Assembly (NCBI GenBank): GCA_017309115.1 | Contig: JAFLEF010000021.1 | Span: forward strand, 1-64,000 | DNA from: Verrucomicrobiota bacterium | GTDB taxonomy: Bacteria; Verrucomicrobiota; Verrucomicrobiia; Limisphaerales; UBA9464 | Reading direction: 5' to 3' | Length of the DNA stretch: 64,000 nt | In this document: in pieces, positions 60,675 to 64,000 of the stretch | Layout of the letters: every line of letters begins with the position of its first letter | Position numbering within the stretch: position 1 is the stretch's first letter | Made by a program: the position numbers and the translations under genes | The notes under the pieces: generated by a model | What the model saw: only the letters and a program-made list of their open reading frames with translations | Database searches by the model: none | What the model was told of the DNA's origin: nothing

Positions 60675-63260
60675 ATGAAGCTGCGCCTTCTTACCCTGAT
60701 CGCCCTAATTCCCCTTTGGCTGCGTGCGGCGGACCCGGCGCCAAACACGCCTCCTCCGGCCCGAACCGAGGCGCGCTCGGAGAACTCGCTGGTGTTGTCC
60801 GCCAAGTACACCAATGCCCTCACGCTGGAGCCCAAAGAGGAATACGGTCAGGTCGCCAAGACCTTTGGTTGGGCACTGCAGCGCAGCCACTATTCCCGCA
60901 GCAAGTTTAACGACGAGATCTCAGGCAAGTTTTTTGACCGTTACTTGGAGGTGTTGGATCCCCAGAAGGTCTTTTTCCTGCAGTCGGATTACGACGAGTT
61001 CGCCCCTCTGCGTCTGGAGTTGGATGAGTTGACCATGCGCCACGGAAATACCCAGCCGGCCTATGATATCTTCAATCGCTTTCTGAAGCGCTTCGACCAG
61101 CAGTACGCCTACGTCACCGAGTTCCTTCAGACCAATCAGTTCGTTTTCGAGACGGACGAGAAGTTCCAGTTGGATCGCAAGGAAGCGAATCGGCCCAAGG
61201 ATTTGGAGGAAGCCCGCAAGCTCTGGCGGGATCGGGTGCGATCGGAGTACCTGGCGGAGAAGCTCACGGTGGGTGACCGCGAAGAGTTGCTCGGAAAATT
61301 CCGGACCATCGGGAAATTCCAGTTCCAGACCAATCAGCCGGCGGATAACTGGGATCAATTGACCCGGTTCCTGACCAACAAGTTCAGCGCGGAGAAGGCG
61401 GCAGAATTGACCCAGTTTGCCCGGACGGAACTGGAAGGCGCCCAAGCCAAGAACAGTGATACCAAGGTGGACGCGTTGGTGGACGGCGTTGTGGCCAAGG
61501 TGGACGCCCGGTTGGCTACCGATACCCACGGGGAAATCGTGAAGAAGTTGACCCGGCGTTACAACCGGACCATGCGGAACCTCAAGCAGTTTGAGTCCGA
61601 CGAAGTCCTGCAGTTTTGGCTAAGTGCGTTGGGGCATGCCTACGACCCGCACACCGATTACTTCGGCAAGCGCGAGTTGGATTCCTTCTCGATCAACATG
61701 AACCTGTCGCTCTTCGGCATCGGAGCGACCCTGCAAAGTGATGACGGCTATACGGTGATTCGTTCCCTGGTGGCCGGGGCTCCGGCCGAAGTGAGTAAGC
61801 AGGTTAAGGTGGGCGACCGGATCATTGCGGTGGCCCAGGGCGATGGTGAATTTGTGGACGTTCAGGATGAAAAGCTGTCCAAAGTCGTGGACCAGATTCG
61901 CGGCCCCAAGGGCTCAAAGGTTCGCTTGGAGATCATTCCGGCGGGAGCCGATCTGTCGGTGCGAAAGATTGTCTCGCTCGTTCGGGATGAAGTGAAGCTG
62001 GAGGACTCTGAAGCCAAGGCGAAGTTGATCGAGTTTTCCCAGGATGGCCGGACGAATCGGATTGGGGTCATCGATTTGCCGTCGTTCTACGCCAATTTCC
62101 CGGTAGCCGGCCGCCGTGGTTCTGGCAAGACCACCACGGGTGACGTTTCGAAGCTGCTCAAGAAACTGCTGGAGGAAGGAGCCGAAGGCATCGTGCTCGA
62201 CCTGCGTCGAAACGGGGGCGGCTCGCTTGAGGAGGCCATCAACCTGACCGGACTCTTCATCAAGTCGGGTCCGGTGGTGCAGGTGCGGAATCCGGATGGT
62301 CGGGTGAATGTGGATACTTCCCCGGAGGAGAACCCCGCCTACGAGGGGCCGTTGGTGGTCCTCACCTCGCGGTTCAGTGCTAGTGCCAGTGAGATCTTGG
62401 CGGGCGCCTTGCAGGACCATGACCGCGCGGTGATCGTGGGCGACAATTCCACGCACGGCAAAGGCACCGTACAGACCGTTCAAGAGTTGGGGTCATTCCT
62501 GGCCGATCAGCGGGATGTCGGCGCGGCCAAGGTAACGATTCGCAAGTTCTACCGGCCAAGCGGGTCGAGCACCCAACTCAAAGGGGTGGTTCCCGACATC
62601 ATTTTGCCCAGTGTTGAGAACTACATGGATGTCGGTGAGTCCTCCCTCGAGAACGCCCTGCCGTGGGACACGATTGATTCCTCAAAGTACAGCAAGGATG
62701 GCGAGATCAGCCGCCTGGTGGCCGATCTAAACCGGCGCTCAAGCGACCGGATCGCGAAAGACCCGGATTTTGATTATGTCCGGGAGGACGTCGAGCGGTA
62801 CCGCAAGGCCAAGGCCGACAAGACCGTGTCCCTTAACGAAACGGCTCGACGGACGGAGATTGCAGAAAACAAGGCGCGCATGGAGGCCCGCAAGAAGGAG
62901 CAACTGGCCCGTAAGGATACCCAGCCCACCACGTGGGAGATCACCCTGAAATTGGTGGATCAACCTGGCCTTCCTCCTGCCATGACGAATCTGTGGGCGA
63001 ACTCGGTTCAGGTTCCGCTGATTTCCGCTTCGGTCCCGACCAATGGAGTTTCGGTCAACGTGAACGCGGCCCCTCCGGTCAATTCCACCGCAGGGACCGA
63101 CCCGGTTGCGGATCCGCATGGGCTGGATGCCGATGACGAGTTTGGCGACGAAGGTCCCGCCCGGCCGCCGCGTGACCCGCATCTGCGCGAAGCCGAGCGC
63201 ATCTTGCTCGATCTACTTCGCCTGAATCCCCGTAAAGGGATGTCGGCAAGTCGCGAATAG
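60675..63260 (+). CDS. prc: C-terminal processing protease (Prc/Tsp)
   Basis: An 861-residue exported S41 protease with a signal peptide (cleavage after LRA, residue 17). A long helical N-terminal half leads to a PDZ domain (about 340-430; GIGATLQSDDGYTVIRSLV), then the catalytic region with SRFSASASEI (565-574, serine in 568-572) and Lys596 in THGKGTVQ, matching the Ser-Lys dyad. A DUF3340-like C-terminus follows, then a polar tail. It degrades or trims envelope proteins from the C-terminus. Monocistronic, preceded by a 148-base gap with no repeats. Confidence 0.94.
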   Translation: MKLRLLTLIALIPLWLRAADPAPNTPPPARTEARSENSLVLSAKYTNALTLEPKEEYGQVAKTFGWALQRSHYSRSKFNDEISGKFFDRYLEVLDPQKVFFLQSDYDEFAPLRLELDELTMRHGNTQPAYDIFNRFLKRFDQQYAYVTEFLQTNQFVFETDEKFQLDRKEANRPKDLEEARKLWRDRVRSEYLAEKLTVGDREELLGKFRTIGKFQFQTNQPADNWDQLTRFLTNKFSAEKAAELTQFARTELEGAQAKNSDTKVDALVDGVVAKVDARLATDTHGEIVKKLTRRYNRTMRNLKQFESDEVLQFWLSALGHAYDPHTDYFGKRELDSFSINMNLSLFGIGATLQSDDGYTVIRSLVAGAPAEVSKQVKVGDRIIAVAQGDGEFVDVQDEKLSKVVDQIRGPKGSKVRLEIIPAGADLSVRKIVSLVRDEVKLEDSEAKAKLIEFSQDGRTNRIGVIDLPSFYANFPVAGRRGSGKTTTGDVSKLLKKLLEEGAEGIVLDLRRNGGGSLEEAINLTGLFIKSGPVVQVRNPDGRVNVDTSPEENPAYEGPLVVLTSRFSASASEILAGALQDHDRAVIVGDNSTHGKGTVQTVQELGSFLADQRDVGAAKVTIRKFYRPSGSSTQLKGVVPDIILPSVENYMDVGESSLENALPWDTIDSSKYSKDGEISRLVADLNRRSSDRIAKDPDFDYVREDVERYRKAKADKTVSLNETARRTEIAENKARMEARKKEQLARKDTQPTTWEITLKLVDQPGLPPAMTNLWANSVQVPLISASVPTNGVSVNVNAAPPVNSTAGTDPVADPHGLDADDEFGDEGPARPPRDPHLREAERILLDLLRLNPRKGMSASRE

Positions 63261-63271
63261 GTCGGGGAAGC

Positions 63272-64000
63272 TCAGCGGGGTGCTAGCCATCGTCGAAACC
63301 CGGGAGAGAGGGTTTCTTCGACCACTGATCCGGGCTGACGCAGGACGAAGACATCCGCGTCATAGTGGCGGGCGAGGTCGATTCCGGCGTCGGGTCCGAG
63401 CACGCTAATCACCTTCGACAAGGCATCGGCTATCATCCCGGTAGGAGCGACTACCGTGACGAGGCTGTGGTCGGTGAGCCCCAGTCCGGTTTGAGGATTC
63501 ACAATGTGGGAGTAGCGAACGCCGCCGATTTCAGCCCTTTGGAAGGTGTCGCCGGAAGTGGCCAGGCCCACATTGCGCAGCGAGAGGAAGCGGGGCGCCG
63601 GAGCGTTGGGAGCATCGAAGACCCCGGCCTGAATTCGCCAACCGTCCTGGCCGGGAGGCGGATCGCCCACGACGAGATCACCGCCACCGCTCACTAGGAA
63701 ACGGGAGATCTGATGTTGGCGAAACACCTCCGCCGCTTCGTCGAGCGCATAGCCTTTGGCGATGCCGCCCAGATCGAGCCGCATGAGAGGTTGGAACAGG
63801 CGGGCCTCCCAGCCGGAGCTCGAACGGCGTAGTTCCAAATGAGTCCAGCCGGTGGCCTGTCGGGCGGCGGCGAGGGCTTCAGGAGCAGGAAGTTCCCGTT
63901 GGCGCCGGGCGCGACGCCAAAGGAGTACTTCGGGTCCCACGGTGACATCAAAGGAGCCCTGGCTACGCCGGGAAACGTCCTGGGCAGTGACCAAGACAGC
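63272..64000 (-). CDS. apbE: FAD:protein FMN transferase, N-terminus outside window
   Basis: A partial gene of at least 240 residues that runs off the end of the window; the frame stays open at 64000. ApbE attaches FMN covalently to threonine residues of NqrB/NqrC/RnfG-type proteins in the periplasm. Recognisable: SQGSFDVTVGPEVLLW, LDLGGIAKGYALDEAAEVF, ISRFLVSGGGDLVVGD, and the Mg-binding region HIVNPQTGLG then GMIADALSKVISVLG. The signal peptide and first strand are missing. It converges with prc, 11 bases apart. Confidence 0.9.
   Translation of the reverse strand, partial: AVLVTAQDVSRRSQGSFDVTVGPEVLLWRRARRQRELPAPEALAAARQATGWTHLELRRSSSGWEARLFQPLMRLDLGGIAKGYALDEAAEVFRQHQISRFLVSGGGDLVVGDPPPGQDGWRIQAGVFDAPNAPAPRFLSLRNVGLATSGDTFQRAEIGGVRYSHIVNPQTGLGLTDHSLVTVVAPTGMIADALSKVISVLGPDAGIDLARHYDADVFVLRQPGSVVEETLSPGFRRWLAPR

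Overview
The window comes from a GC-rich bacterium of the PVC superphylum, most likely Verrucomicrobiota of the Pedosphaera/Limisphaera type. This is inferred from two DUF1501 plus DUF1549/DUF1553 cytochrome pairs, a PVC-type propeller/haem-binding giant protein, a PEP-CTERM protein, CotH and EF-hand exported proteins, frequent absence of Shine-Dalgarno sequences, and repeat islands between operons. No taxonomic search could be run.

Layout. 1-1116: repeat island around a tRNA-Tyr gene with its own terminator. 1117-13246: a tightly overlapped eight-gene + strand operon (MoxR ATPase, DUF58, two VWA membrane proteins, a large coiled-coil membrane protein, DUF4159, a metallophosphatase-like tetrahaem cytochrome, a thioredoxin). 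13585-18943: CotH/EF-hand protein, PEP-CTERM protein, small hypotheticals. 19237-28126: two - strand DUF1501 + planctomycete-type cytochrome/DUF1549/DUF1553 pairs. 28396-31659: glycosyltransferase, then an arsM - sigma factor - aquaporin unit. 33169-38244: one 1691-residue ceramidase/LamG/propeller/HEAT/cytochrome fusion. 38772-40343: two duplicated transcription units, each with a leader that can fold, a small exported EF-hand protein and a strong terminator. 40610-45166: a type I secretion-like ABC/HlyD/TolC operon whose ATPase domain has lost most catalytic residues. 45294-46002: a gene interrupted by an in-frame TAG, plus a 39-residue ORF. 46038-49073: nadR-pnuC between 18-bp direct repeats, then DUF4301. 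49439-53341: metH. 53491-64000: a DUF772 transposase-domain remnant, LysM and RDD/GYF proteins, rpmE2, prfA, a BioF-like enzyme, proC, an AI-2E transporter, a Prc protease and a partial apbE.

How parts fit. The first operon looks like a Bat/MoxR-type envelope machine with redox partners added at its 3' end. The cytochrome/DUF1501 pairs and the giant fusion are typical of the exported catabolic repertoire of PVC bacteria. The arsenic unit couples methylation, a sigma factor and a channel. From prfA onward the genes are mostly housekeeping.

The most unusual material is the ABC transporter with a degenerate ATPase, the duplicated leader/EF-hand/terminator units just before it, the direct repeats around nadR-pnuC, and the modular palindromic islands present in most larger intergenic gaps. 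These are sequence-level observations; functions proposed for them are inference.
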